Shown: piece by piece, positions 1 through 8,076 of the stretch | Layout: every line of letters starts with the position of its first letter | How positions within the stretch are numbered: the stretch's first letter is position 1 | Virus record (IMG/VR): IMGVR_UViG_3300050821_023249 | Coordinates: 1 to 59,385 of that record | Origin: a virus | Strand: one strand, 5' to 3' | Length of the DNA: 59,385 nucleotides | The notes under the pieces: model-generated | Databases searched by the model: none | The model's input: the letters and a program-made list of their open reading frames with translations, nothing else | Told to the model about the DNA's origin: nothing | Position numbers and translations under genes: made by a program

Positions 1-83
1 TCCCATTTAAATTTGTAGGACATCAAGCGGTGGGTGTGGAACCTGCTCCTAAGTAGCTCTCCGTCAGCAGGTGTCGCGGAGCC

Positions 84-269
84 TTACAATTCTGAACCAT
101 GTTCGGCTGTGGGATCGAGAATGCAGGCGGCGTACTCTGTCGAATCGGGTACCGCAATTCCTCCATAGGAATCGGTAATCTGGTACATCCAACCGTCAGG
201 ACAGCGGCCAACATACTCAAGTTCCCTAGTGAACGTAGGCTCAGGATTTTGGTTATCAGGTGACATCAC
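84..269 (-). CDS. Small hypothetical protein (about 61 aa)
   Basis: Unrecognised. It lies 7 nt downstream of the exported-protein gene on the same strand, so the two probably form a two-gene operon driven by the promoter at 1073-1102. An AAAGGGAGGTGA sequence, almost the full anti-SD complement, runs into the start region, so the true start could be GTG (269) or the ATG one codon later. The product is acidic, with two cysteines and several aromatic residues, and shows no membrane segment. Positions 1-83 beyond it hold nothing I can assign. Confidence 0.55.
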   Translation of the reverse strand: MMSPDNQNPEPTFTRELEYVGRCPDGWMYQITDSYGGIAVPDSTEYAACILDPTAEHGSEL

Positions 270-276
270 CTCCCTT

Positions 277-1032
277 TCATTGCTTTTTGTAAGCTGCTAT
301 GCCCGCCAGCCAGTGGCCTCCTCCGCTTTCCGAACCATCTGCGTTGCGGCCCATCCAAGAACCAATGTAGACGCCCGTGGTTGGTGCAATCATGTCCTCA
401 GCGAAAACACATGTGGCCTTCCCCTCAAGCGTGTATCCCGGGCCAGATCGCACAACACCCCCGCTATTGGGCGGGCAGCTTTCCCCCCAAGCTAATATGA
501 GCGCGCCTGCTTCGGTGTCTATTGGTAGTGTCCAAGCGTAAGGGCAATCACCACCGTTGGTGCAATCCGGAAAGACAGAGTTCTGGTCCGCGTACGTGCC
601 TAAATTACCCGCGTCGAAATTCCAGTTCCCGTCGTAAATAAGGATAAGCACATCCGAAAACTGATCGCCTGAGAACGACAGTTGAACCCCGGTTGTACAC
701 GACACACCGACCCCGCAAAAGGAGCCGAAATTGGTGTGATACGAACAATTGCCCGTGAAGGTCACGCACTGGTCCCGGGTCCAAACATCGCCCCGGCTGT
801 CAGTTATTGTTCCCTGCGAACTGAATCTTGCGATGACTACTGCCATCGTGTTCGGTGGAGTCAGGAAGTAGCAGCCTGCTTGGGCAGAGCAAGCTACTGT
901 CGTACGGATTGGCAGAGACAAAAATGACGAACGCGACCGTACCGGAGCGAGAAAACAAATTCCAGCGAAAAGTAAAGCACTAACAAAAAGTGCTTGGCCT
1001 ATCGAAATGAAAACAGCGCGTAAATTTTTCAT
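277..1032 (-). CDS. Exported cysteine-rich protein, function unknown
   Basis: 251 aa. The N-terminus has a basic MKNLR followed by about 25 hydrophobic residues, a signal peptide or membrane anchor. The rest is rich in Gly, Ser, Thr and aromatics, with about 12 cysteines, which suggests a secreted beta-rich domain with disulfides; no catalytic motif is visible. A strong SD (AGGGAGG) sits 6 nt before the ATG, and a sigma70 promoter lies 40 nt upstream. It is transcribed away from the virion genes, so it looks like an independently expressed cargo (moron) gene. Function is not inferred. Confidence 0.7.
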   Translation of the reverse strand: MKNLRAVFISIGQALFVSALLFAGICFLAPVRSRSSFLSLPIRTTVACSAQAGCYFLTPPNTMAVVIARFSSQGTITDSRGDVWTRDQCVTFTGNCSYHTNFGSFCGVGVSCTTGVQLSFSGDQFSDVLILIYDGNWNFDAGNLGTYADQNSVFPDCTNGGDCPYAWTLPIDTEAGALILAWGESCPPNSGGVVRSGPGYTLEGKATCVFAEDMIAPTTGVYIGSWMGRNADGSESGGGHWLAGIAAYKKQ

Positions 1033-1072
1033 ATTTTCCTCCCTAGTTTTTCAAGCCCATGCTTGTTCGACA

Positions 1073-1102
1073 AATATACCACGGTGAAAAGATTTTTGTC
1101 AA
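1073..1102 (-). promoter_or_regulatory. Sigma70-type promoter for the exported-protein operon
   Basis: On the minus strand TTGACA (1097-1102) and TATATT (1073-1078) are separated by 18 nt. The expected start site leaves a leader of about 35 nt containing the SD of the 251-aa gene. Confidence 0.7.
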
Positions 1103-1109
1103 CTACTAA

Positions 1110-1202
1110 ATGAGAATAACTCCGGACGAAGCAAATCCTCAAGGCCAGATAAACCCAGACGATTTCAAAAGTGCTGCGGAAGTAGCGGGATGGTATGTAT
1201 AA
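1110..1202 (+). pseudogene. Orphan duplicate of the portal N-terminus
   Basis: A 30-codon reading frame whose first 24 residues match the start of the real portal gene (1587 on) at 18 positions, including ANPQGQI and DF-S-A-EV. After that it diverges and stops within the start of the HNH gene. The two copies differ at many nucleotides, so this is not a recent tandem duplication. It is best read as portal sequence from a related phage that arrived with the adjacent HNH endonuclease, or as what remains of the original 5' end after invasion. Confidence 0.75.
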
Positions 1203-1587
1203 GGACCGAAAATCTCCGGAAGTTAAGGCCAAAGAGAAAGCTAGGACTCTGCGGTGGATAAAAAGTAATCCAGAGAAGTATCGACGGGTTACGAAGAACC
1301 GAAATTTGAAAAAGAGTTTCGGTATCACACTAGAGGATTACGAACGGATGCACGCAGATCAAAACGGTCTGTGTGCTATTTGCCAGAAACCAGAAAAATA
1401 TAAAAGTGCGAATCCCCAAAGTTTAGGGCAACTACTGAGTCTAGCTGTAGACCACGATCATAATAGGAATCATGTTCGCGCTTTGCTGTGCATGGCCTGC
1501 AACAAAGGGTTAGGGTGTTTTGAAGAAGATATACTCCGTTTACAAGCTGCGATTGAATATATCAAGAAACATGCGGGAGAAAATTGA
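1195..1587 (+). CDS. HNH / recombination endonuclease VII-type homing nuclease
   Basis: 130 aa. The N-terminal third is basic and helical. The core has a C-x2-C zinc knuckle (CAICQ) near residues 60-63, the catalytic DHDH near residue 92, and a second knuckle (CMACNKGLG) near residue 104, the order seen in T4 endonuclease VII-type HNH proteins. The gene starts inside the end of the duplicated portal fragment, and its stop overlaps the portal ATG, so translation would be coupled. Such genes are usually free-standing homing endonucleases; a role in resolving branched DNA is possible but less likely given five other HNH genes nearby. Confidence 0.88.
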   Translation: MYKDRKSPEVKAKEKARTLRWIKSNPEKYRRVTKNRNLKKSFGITLEDYERMHADQNGLCAICQKPEKYKSANPQSLGQLLSLAVDHDHNRNHVRALLCMACNKGLGCFEEDILRLQAAIEYIKKHAGEN

Positions 1588-3710
1588 TGGCTAGGATAGA
1601 ACCAGATGCCGCAAACCCGCAAGGTCAAATTGACCCAAAAGATTTTATAAGTGCTTCCGAAGTTACTAAAGCGGGCGCGTTGCAGTTGGTTTGTCAGGAT
1701 GCGCAATCCAGTGAGGCTTGGTTAACTCAAAACTACTGGAATATCAGATGGCGTGAGGCGGATGCGCTGTATCAATCCCCGCCTTCGGTTCTCATGTGGG
1801 AAAATACCACAACGCCGCGTTCAAATGTAAATCGCTTCGTAGTTGCGGAAACTGTGAATGCAATTCACCCGCAAATCATGAACGGGCTATTTTATGAGCA
1901 GCCGCCATTCGTTCTGCGTCCGCGCCCGGTAATTACCCAGAACACTTCCCGGGCGATTTCCACGGTTATTGCACAGGAATTGGATGAAATAAACTTTCGG
2001 CAGGAAACCGATTGGGGGCTTTTTTCCTCGCTCAACTTCGGCACAGGTATTTGGAAATGGGGTTTTAAAACCTACCCGAAGAAAACCACGAAGTACGTTC
2101 CGGTAGGAAACACCGTTTCGGTGGCGGCTCCCCTCCCGAATGCTCCGGCCACGATTCTCGAAACACCAGAATCCCTGATGTACAAGCGGGTAGTCGGTGA
2201 AGAAGATGTTCACACACCGACTTTCGAAAACAAAGATATCCGTTATGTTTTGCCTGATCCGGCGCTCAAAGTCCCGGATATCCGCAAGGGCAAGTTTGTA
2301 ATCGACAAGATGTATCTCACGTACAAGGACCTGATTAAACTAGCGTCCGAAGAGTACGTGGATGAGGATCCAAAAACCGGAAAGCAAACGCTAAAGAAGC
2401 GCTACGATCTTCCGAGCGAAGCAGAAATCAAAGAGTGGTTTACTAAACCCAAAGAATTGCCTGCGGCTGGGGCGGCGGGCGAGTCCATGTCTCCGCAGGG
2501 CACGGCTTATATCCATCACGCCAAGCCTGCCTTTCAACCTTCGACCGCGGATCCACTAGACGAACCTCTAGAAGTTTTGGAGCGCTGGGACAACGATAAA
2601 GTCATCACGGTTTTAAATCGTGTAAAAGTCATACGAAACGAGCCGAACGAATTTGGAGTTATCCCTTTCCTCTCGCTTAATTGGTGGAATATTCCTGATG
2701 CTTTTTGGGGTCTCGGTCTTGGGCGCGTCATTGGTGTCGAACAAAGAGTTCAAGCGGGCCTCATTAACGCCTGTCTTGATTTGGCATCCCTTATCGTTAA
2801 TCCGATGTTCGTTCGGGCTCGTGGCGCGAATATTAACGAGCAGCAGATACGTCAACGAATTGGTGGAATCATCGCAGTTGACGGGGACACGCAAAAAGCC
2901 CTAACTCTACTCGAACAGCCGAGTATTCCCGCCGAAGTCGTGCAGCAAATTGCTTTGTCGCAATCCCGAGTTGCAACCACGTCCGGAGCGGACCAGCAAC
3001 TTACCATGGGTGTGAACACGGGTAAGGGCGGGGCCATGCGCACAGGCACGGGCGCTGCGGGTATGATTCAGGCAACCATGAATCGTATCGGCGGTTTTGC
3101 CGAAGCTTTCGTGCGTCAAGTCTACGAACCCTTTATCTACACAGTTCACAAACTGAACAAAGAGAAGATGCCGATTTCCTATATTCGGAAACTTCTCGGG
3201 GATAAGCTGGGCAAGGACTTCAAGTTCGACGCGAACGAGTTTTTGAACGCGCCCGCTGAGTTCGAAGTTCTGGCTGGTTCGCACTTAGCCGCAAAATCCC
3301 AGATGGCGCAGTCGCTGTTCATGATGCTCCAGCTTTTTGAGAATGCTCCTTTGATGCAGCAACTGAACGAAATCAATCTCAAGAAGGTGAACATAGAAGA
3401 ATTGTTCCACATGGTGCATGACATCTCCGGGTGGAAGAATTACTACGACATCATCCAAGACATGACGCCCGAAGAAATCCAAAGGCAGCAAGCGAAGTCG
3501 CAAGGTGCCCAGATGCAGGCCAAGTTGCAGGGTCAGATGGCCATGGAAGATAAGAAGTTCCAGAATAACCAGCAACTCATAGACCAGGAGAATGAAGGCC
3601 GAGCCGCACGGGATATTTTCCGCGTGATTGCGGAGAAGTCTGCGGAGCCAGAAGCACTACTTGGAGCAGAAGCCCCGTCCGCAGGAGTAGGAAGTTCTGA
3701 ACAAGGATAA
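1587..3710 (+). CDS. Portal protein
   Basis: 707 aa, within the size range of large podovirus portals. It would form the dodecameric ring at the capsid vertex through which DNA is packaged and ejected. The family features are a conserved N-terminal region, a central alpha/beta region with FGTGIWKWG near residue 150, a long segment containing VIPFLSLNWWNIPD and GLGLGRVIGVEQR near 365-395, and a Gln-rich C-terminal coiled coil (QQAKSQGAQMQAKLQGQ). ATG 1587 is chosen because GGGAGA precedes it by 6 nt and the HNH stop overlaps it. It heads the virion gene order portal, small protein, scaffold, capsid. Confidence 0.88.
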   Translation: MARIEPDAANPQGQIDPKDFISASEVTKAGALQLVCQDAQSSEAWLTQNYWNIRWREADALYQSPPSVLMWENTTTPRSNVNRFVVAETVNAIHPQIMNGLFYEQPPFVLRPRPVITQNTSRAISTVIAQELDEINFRQETDWGLFSSLNFGTGIWKWGFKTYPKKTTKYVPVGNTVSVAAPLPNAPATILETPESLMYKRVVGEEDVHTPTFENKDIRYVLPDPALKVPDIRKGKFVIDKMYLTYKDLIKLASEEYVDEDPKTGKQTLKKRYDLPSEAEIKEWFTKPKELPAAGAAGESMSPQGTAYIHHAKPAFQPSTADPLDEPLEVLERWDNDKVITVLNRVKVIRNEPNEFGVIPFLSLNWWNIPDAFWGLGLGRVIGVEQRVQAGLINACLDLASLIVNPMFVRARGANINEQQIRQRIGGIIAVDGDTQKALTLLEQPSIPAEVVQQIALSQSRVATTSGADQQLTMGVNTGKGGAMRTGTGAAGMIQATMNRIGGFAEAFVRQVYEPFIYTVHKLNKEKMPISYIRKLLGDKLGKDFKFDANEFLNAPAEFEVLAGSHLAAKSQMAQSLFMMLQLFENAPLMQQLNEINLKKVNIEELFHMVHDISGWKNYYDIIQDMTPEEIQRQQAKSQGAQMQAKLQGQMAMEDKKFQNNQQLIDQENEGRAARDIFRVIAEKSAEPEALLGAEAPSAGVGSSEQG
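3144..3158. promoter_or_regulatory. Near palindrome site, GTTCACAAACTGAAC
   Basis: One mismatch to the consensus, in the portal gene, read VHKLN. Confidence 0.45.
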
Positions 3711-3713
3711 TAC

Positions 3714-4100
3714 ATGAATGGCTCCGAGATCGAAACGGCCCCACGACGCCCCCAGATAAATCCACTCGCACTAGACGAGCCCCAAGAACTATCCGATACG
3801 GAAAAAATGGATTTGATAGCCGGAGACGATTCTCCGTACGCCAAAGCCATGAAAAAACTCATGCGGTGGGAGATAGCCAAATCCCGCGAAGCCGCAGAGG
3901 ATTGCGACCCGTCCGAAAAGGAAAAGCAGGTAGCCCTGCTCACGGTTTTGTATGCCCAGAAAAAGTTCTTCAATAGTTTAATGGGCGCAATTCTGTTCGA
4001 AAAAACAAGCCATCTATCCGATGTCCGTCAAAAAATCGCACAGGAAGAATTGCAAGACCGAGAAAAGCTTGAATCAATAATTCTCGCAAATCAAACTTAG
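3714..4100 (+). CDS. Hypothetical protein between portal and scaffold
   Basis: 128 aa, charged and predicted mainly helical, with no cysteine pattern or membrane segment. AAGGA precedes the ATG by 7 nt and the gene follows the portal stop by 3 nt, so it belongs to the virion operon. Its C-terminus overlaps the end of a convergent minus-strand gene by 4 nt. A head-assembly accessory role is only positional inference. Confidence 0.7.
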   Translation: MNGSEIETAPRRPQINPLALDEPQELSDTEKMDLIAGDDSPYAKAMKKLMRWEIAKSREAAEDCDPSEKEKQVALLTVLYAQKKFFNSLMGAILFEKTSHLSDVRQKIAQEELQDREKLESIILANQT

Positions 4101-4309
4101 ACGGTTATTCGGCACACCATACAAGTCCAGACAGGCGGTTCCCAACCGTAGTTAGACCCGGAATCCCAATAGGCTTTATGAACATGCTTGTTGGTGCCGC
4201 AGTTTGAGCATTGCGGCGGGGTTACTTTTTTGCAATTGCAGTCGCGATACGAACAAACACTCTCTTCGGCTTTAGGTTTTTTGTGTCCCATACTCTTTTT
4301 CCTGTCCAT
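4097..4309 (-). CDS. Small zinc-ribbon-like protein
   Basis: 70 aa with CSYRDCNC, CSNC and CMVC cysteine groups, which suggests one or two zinc sites. It overlaps the end of the upstream DruA/Mom-like gene by 88 nt in another frame. Two start codons are possible: ATG 4309 (AAGGA 8 nt upstream) and ATG 4291 (AGGA upstream). Probably co-transcribed with the 4222-4794 gene; function unknown. Confidence 0.55.
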   Translation of the reverse strand: MDRKKSMGHKKPKAEESVCSYRDCNCKKVTPPQCSNCGTNKHVHKAYWDSGSNYGWEPPVWTCMVCRITV

Positions 4310-4794
4310 GAGTCTGTTCCTTTTCCGGCCACCCGTTTACAGGTTTGGCCTTTCGTGATTCCAACTTCTGTCCAACCATCTCGTTTGTAGATTTCTCCAG
4401 TTCGAGGGAGTTCAATTAGTGTCTCGAACCCAACCACTTCGTCTCCATATTTCTTCTGCCAGTCCGTGGCAACCGTTTGACGGAATAGTTCAAGGACCTT
4501 CACAGTGAAGTTTCGAATCGGATATTTTCCGTGCGGTTCGACATGATAGAAAATGTTGTTCACAATGTGAACTAGCATCTGTCTTTTTGTTTCAGGTGTT
4601 ATCCCGAAAAATTTGTCTCGGCCAACCAAATGCAACGTGGCCGAACCGCCAACAATTCCACCATAGTATTGCCCGCCCCACAGCACGGTATAGCAGATGT
4701 TTCGGCCTACGAACCCTTTCGGGTTCGAATAGTGAACCGCCATGTCTGCCAGCAAACGCGGGTCAGTTCTTTTGATTCTTTCTAACCTAAGCAT
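4222..4794 (-). CDS. DruA (DUF4338)-like / Mom-like protein
   Basis: 191 aa from ATG 4794; an upstream extension of the frame is unlikely because it crosses the promoter and the scaffold gene. The pattern is VGR-x2-CY near residue 27, a GG-SA-L segment, RDKFFGI, IVNN, RN, DWQKKYG, FETL, then GEIYKRDGW-EVG-T-G. This order resembles the conserved half of DUF4338 proteins (Druantia DruA). Mom-type adenine-modification proteins of the acetyltransferase fold share some of the same look. Either reading points to DNA metabolism or modification. It is an isolated minus-strand gene between portal and scaffold, with a TATAAT promoter placed so that the mRNA would have almost no leader. It contains one exact copy (4558) and one near copy (4723) of the genome-wide palindrome. 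Confidence 0.5.
   Translation of the reverse strand: MLRLERIKRTDPRLLADMAVHYSNPKGFVGRNICYTVLWGGQYYGGIVGGSATLHLVGRDKFFGITPETKRQMLVHIVNNIFYHVEPHGKYPIRNFTVKVLELFRQTVATDWQKKYGDEVVGFETLIELPRTGEIYKRDGWTEVGITKGQTCKRVAGKGTDSWTGKRVWDTKNLKPKRVFVRIATAIAKK
4558..4572. promoter_or_regulatory. Palindrome site 1, GTTCACAATGTGAAC
   Basis: Exact TTCAC-WWW-GTGAAC, inside the DruA/Mom-like gene, read VHIVN on the minus strand. Confidence 0.75.
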
Positions 4795-4801
4795 CACGAA
4801 A

Positions 4802-4830
4802 ATTATACACCACGCGCCAATTAAGCGCAA
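4802..4830 (-). promoter_or_regulatory. Sigma70-type promoter giving a near-leaderless mRNA
   Basis: Minus-strand TTGCGC (4825-4830), 17 nt, TATAAT (4802-4807). Only 7 nt separate the -10 box from ATG 4794, so transcription should begin at or next to the start codon. Confidence 0.7.
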
Positions 4831-4839
4831 GGAGAAGTT

Positions 4840-5733
4840 ATGACAGAAGTAGCAGAAGCACCAAAGAAGTGGGTAAGGTCTTACCAACCGAAGGACGAAA
4901 ACGGATACCCTATCGGTCCGCCCCAGAAATTTGAAGCGGACACTCAACAGGAATTGATTGACAAGCTCGCTGCCGCGCACGAAAACGCGAGCGCTGCTTT
5001 GTACAAAACCCGCCAGCAAGTGAAGTTAGGCGCGATGCTCGAACCCGACCCGGACGAGCCTCTGCAAACGTTCGAATCGAAAACTCTCACCGCCGAGGAA
5101 CGGCTTAAAATTACTAAGCAACTGGCCGACCCAGCCACTGTGGTTGAAGGCTACAAAAGTTTATCAGAAGCCGTTTATGGAGCACCGCCTGAGAAGGTTC
5201 AGGAATCTCTCCGTGAACGTGAAATCAGTAAGCGCGTAGATTCCATCCGCGCTGCAATCGCCTTATTCGTCAAGGAAAATCCCGCGTACGTAGAGTGCGA
5301 AGGAAACTCCGACAAGATGAAAAAATACATGGAGAAAAATAATCTCCGATACACGGCGAAAAACCTCAAGATTGCTTTCGAAGATTTGTCCAGTGATGGT
5401 TTACTCACTGTGCGAACTCCGCAAGCGGCAGTACCAGTAACACCCGTTGTTACTCCTGTAACGACGAACGCACCCGCTGTGCCTGAGGCGATCCCTCCCG
5501 CACCGACAACTCCGGCCCCGGCGATCCCGGTTGAGCCTACGGAAGTGCGCCCCAAGAACTCGTCCAGCGGATTAGGACGCGAAAATTCCAGCGCAGTACC
5601 TGGAATCACACCACCTAAGACCCCGGGGATTTCTATCAGGGATATTAACAAAATGAGCGCCGCAGAATACCAAGACAAGCTGAAGGATCCTGAGTTCCGG
5701 AAAGCTGTCGAAGCTCTGTACGCCAAGAAATAA
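4840..5733 (+). CDS. Probable capsid scaffolding protein
   Basis: 297 aa lying directly before the major capsid gene, the usual place for a scaffold. The N-terminal half is charged and helical. Residues about 200-245 are a Pro/Ala/Thr/Val-rich linker, and the C-terminus ends with a short helix containing MSAAEY and a basic KK tail, as expected for scaffold-capsid contacts. SD AAGGAG lies 5 nt before ATG. The same MSAAEY segment recurs in the small protein at 8610-8801. No protease motif is visible. Confidence 0.75.
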   Translation: MTEVAEAPKKWVRSYQPKDENGYPIGPPQKFEADTQQELIDKLAAAHENASAALYKTRQQVKLGAMLEPDPDEPLQTFESKTLTAEERLKITKQLADPATVVEGYKSLSEAVYGAPPEKVQESLREREISKRVDSIRAAIALFVKENPAYVECEGNSDKMKKYMEKNNLRYTAKNLKIAFEDLSSDGLLTVRTPQAAVPVTPVVTPVTTNAPAVPEAIPPAPTTPAPAIPVEPTEVRPKNSSSGLGRENSSAVPGITPPKTPGISIRDINKMSAAEYQDKLKDPEFRKAVEALYAKK

Positions 5734-5771
5734 TATCCCGGCACACAAAATAAGTTTGAAGTAGGAATCAC

Positions 5772-6794
5772 ATGGCCGGATACAATCCAGCTAGCAACAC
5801 TACTTCCAACCTGCCTCAGTCTCGCGTTATCTACTACGATAAACGCTTCATTGAGAACCTGAAGGCTCAAACTCCGTTCGTCCGTTGCGCAGAACGGCGC
5901 GAACTTCCGCTCAACAGTGGAAACCAGCTTGAGCTTTTCATGTACAATACGTTCGGTGCAAACACCGCGCAGGTTTCGGAAGGCACGGTGCCCACGGGCA
6001 TCTCCGCTTCGGTCGGGACTACGACCGCCACAATTGGGGAGTACGCAGATTACGCGAACTTCTCTTCTCTTTCACTTGCCACCGCAATCGATCCAGTCGT
6101 CGAAAACGTTGGCCGCGAACTTTCTTACCGCCTTGGACAATCCTTGTCCGCAATTACCCGTGCAGTTGCTGACGGCGCAAACAGCGTCGATAGCTCTGTA
6201 AAGGTCACGATTGCTGGTGGTACGTCACTCGCGCTCGCAAACATCCGCGCTCAGGTCCAGTCTTTGGCTGGCCGCGCGGTTCAACCTTTCAACGAAGCAG
6301 AAGCTCTGATGGCGGGTGTGATCCACCCATTTGCCGTTGGCGACCTTCTGAACGATTCTTCGAATAACTCCGCAATCGACGTTCTCAAGCACACCGTGCC
6401 TGGATTGCAGCGCATGGACGACCTGGTTTCTATCGACTTGGCCGACACACTTGAGTTCCCGGCTTCCGGTGTCGCATTCTTCCAGTCCAACTTGGTTACG
6501 CTGACGACCGCGTATCAGGGTTCGGCGGCTGGGGTGGTGGCATACCGCACGTACATTTTCGGGAAAGACGGGGTCATAGCGATCAGATTAGGTGGTCGCG
6601 GAGATAATGCCATTGAAGATGGCAACTGGAGAAATATTGAGTGCAACATCGTCCAAAACGCTCCATTAAGCGTTGCGGATCCGAGCGGCCTCATCCCGGG
6701 TTGGACTTCGTATCGTGTTCACTACACAGCGAGCCTTCCTCCGGACACAACCATGCGTTTGCGCACGATTGACGCAACGAGTGCCATCTCCTAA
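5772..6794 (+). CDS. Major capsid protein, N4 gp56 family
   Basis: 340 aa, the typical length of N4 gp56-type HK97-fold capsid proteins. The N-terminus has the family-type Y-DKRFIENLK segment, then G-TVPTGI and IGEYADYANFSSLS near residues 75-105 and ITRAVADGANS near 140. SD AGGA precedes ATG by 6 nt. It is followed by an intrinsic terminator, consistent with a need for high expression. The upstream scaffold and portal support the call. Confidence 0.93.
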   Translation: MAGYNPASNTTSNLPQSRVIYYDKRFIENLKAQTPFVRCAERRELPLNSGNQLELFMYNTFGANTAQVSEGTVPTGISASVGTTTATIGEYADYANFSSLSLATAIDPVVENVGRELSYRLGQSLSAITRAVADGANSVDSSVKVTIAGGTSLALANIRAQVQSLAGRAVQPFNEAEALMAGVIHPFAVGDLLNDSSNNSAIDVLKHTVPGLQRMDDLVSIDLADTLEFPASGVAFFQSNLVTLTTAYQGSAAGVVAYRTYIFGKDGVIAIRLGGRGDNAIEDGNWRNIECNIVQNAPLSVADPSGLIPGWTSYRVHYTASLPPDTTMRLRTIDATSAIS

Positions 6795-6838
6795 CAATTA
6801 ACCATTGTTCGAACCTTCTAGAGCATTCGGACGCGACC

Positions 6839-6877
6839 GGGGCGGTTTTCTAGAAGCCGCCCTGCTTCGTTTTTTTT
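6839..6877 (+). terminator. Rho-independent terminator after the capsid gene
   Basis: GGGCGG (6840-6845) pairs with CCGCCC (6857-6862), extended by T-A and T-G pairs, around a short loop; a run of eight T follows at 6870-6877. Readthrough may still feed the next gene, whose SD begins 13 nt later. Confidence 0.8.
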
Positions 6878-6898
6878 CGTGCCTCCAAGGAGCCACAA

Positions 6899-7621
6899 GT
6901 GCCAAATTGTATTTATTGTGGAACTACAATTCCCCCCGATGTGGGTTTGCGTTGCGTGAAATGTAATACGCCCGCCAAACCCAAAAAAGGTTTTCAATAT
7001 TCCGACCAAGACTACGATAAAGAGTTTGCGTATGATCTGGATACGGTCGAGCCCCGAGTTTCAAAAATTTTAGAACAGACTGAGACGCGGGAAATGTCGA
7101 AGTCTTCGCAGCAAGCCAAAGAGGAATATCACCGCCTGTACGAACAGAACGTCGAGTCCCGGAAAGAATACCGCTGGGAAAATCAGGCCGAACTTCAACA
7201 AAAACGCGAAGGCCGAATTATTCACATGAACGAATTCATGCGCCTGCTACGGCAAGCCCTGCCTGTAGGCTACTCCGCTTGGTTCACCGAAAAAGGCGGC
7301 ATGGCTAATACTCTCGGACTTTATGTAGGTCATCCTGGACTTTTATCCGGTTGTACACATTTGAACGGCGAACCGCATTACGTTGGATTCGTACAAGTCC
7401 CGTGGATGCAGGAGTTCGAGGAATTACATTTTGACCGATACAACGTCCCGCTCGGATCCAAACGCCGCGGCTGGCGAACCATCCTATTGAAACTAATCGA
7501 GTCCAAGATTCTGACTGAATCCAAGGCTCATGAAGTTTTCGGAGCACCACTTGAAAATGCAATGGCCCGTCGTTACAGGCATTATTTGCACTTTCTGAGA
7601 AATAAAGGAAAACAGGCATGA
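6899..7621 (+). CDS. Hypothetical protein with N-terminal zinc ribbon
   Basis: 240 aa. Residues 4-22 carry CIYC and CVKC, a rubredoxin-type zinc ribbon. A charged helical region (about 60-105) follows, then a mixed domain containing GYSAWFTEKGG and YVGFVQVPWMQEFEELHFD. GTG 6899 is taken as the start because AAGGAG precedes it by 7 nt and no better start exists. I do not recognise the family. Its place after the capsid gene suggests a virion or assembly role only by position. Confidence 0.75.
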   Translation: MPNCIYCGTTIPPDVGLRCVKCNTPAKPKKGFQYSDQDYDKEFAYDLDTVEPRVSKILEQTETREMSKSSQQAKEEYHRLYEQNVESRKEYRWENQAELQQKREGRIIHMNEFMRLLRQALPVGYSAWFTEKGGMANTLGLYVGHPGLLSGCTHLNGEPHYVGFVQVPWMQEFEELHFDRYNVPLGSKRRGWRTILLKLIESKILTESKAHEVFGAPLENAMARRYRHYLHFLRNKGKQA

Positions 7622-8034
7622 TGGTTTGTTCTTTATGTCGCAAACAACCAAGGCATAGTAAAAGTTGGTGTTTGGAATGTACTCAGAAAAAAGCGAAACA
7701 ATACCAAACTACCTACCGTAAAAAACACCCTCAGTCCCACCGGGTGGAACGTCTTAGAAAAAGCCATCTCACTCTTTCTGAATACGAAATTCTAAAGCAA
7801 CATCAGAATTCCCGATGCGCTTTGTGCAGAAAGGAATACCCTATTTTTGATATCGACCACGACCACGGACATTGTCCGTATGCTAGGGCGTGCAAGGAGT
7901 GTATTCGAGGCTTACTCTGCCGTCTGTGCAATCGATATCACCTTCCGTGGTTGGAGAAAAATCTCCATCTACAAAGCGAATTTGTTAAGAATTACCTGAA
8001 ATCAAGGCCATTCTTAGAACAGTTAGCCGCCTAA
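7618..8034 (+). CDS. HNH / endonuclease VII-type homing nuclease
   Basis: 138 aa. CSLC near residue 4 and CLEC near 19 form an N-terminal zinc knuckle. The core has CALC, DIDHDHGHC and CIRGLLCRLCNRY, the endonuclease VII order of knuckle, DHDH and second knuckle. ATGA overlaps the stop of the upstream gene, with AAAGGA 8 nt before it. It separates the two capsid-proximal genes, as expected for a free-standing homing gene. Confidence 0.88.
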   Translation: MMVCSLCRKQPRHSKSWCLECTQKKAKQYQTTYRKKHPQSHRVERLRKSHLTLSEYEILKQHQNSRCALCRKEYPIFDIDHDHGHCPYARACKECIRGLLCRLCNRYHLPWLEKNLHLQSEFVKNYLKSRPFLEQLAA

Positions 8035-8063
8035 AAAAAAAATCGACCGCCGTAATTAACGGC
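8033..8063 (-). terminator. Weak possible minus-strand terminator
   Basis: On the minus strand GCCGT-AATTA-ACGGC (8049-8063) is followed after about 6 nt by a run of ten T (8033-8042). It could end transcripts from the minus-strand AAA+ gene about 740 nt upstream. The short stem and the gap before the T run make this uncertain. Confidence 0.3.
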
Positions 8064-8076
8064 CAAGGAGCAATAT

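Noticed and set aside
221-234. Palindrome copy GTTCCCTAGTGAAC
   Set aside because: One base short of the standard spacing, so it is not counted with the 15-mers.
229-495. Plus-strand reading frame opposite the exported-protein gene
   Set aside because: No SD, unusual composition and full overlap with a well-supported minus-strand gene; treated as a shadow.
1110-1672. A group I intron in the portal gene carrying the HNH gene
   Set aside because: The portal frame from 1587 is complete without splicing, and the upstream fragment repeats rather than continues the protein, so it is a duplication, not an exon.
4712-4737. tRNA-like GGGTTCGAA segment
   Set aside because: Lies in the minus-strand coding sequence; no cloverleaf can be formed around it.
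5199-5870. Long minus-strand frame opposite scaffold and capsid genes
   Set aside because: Antisense shadow of codon-biased genes, with no SD and no recognisable domain.
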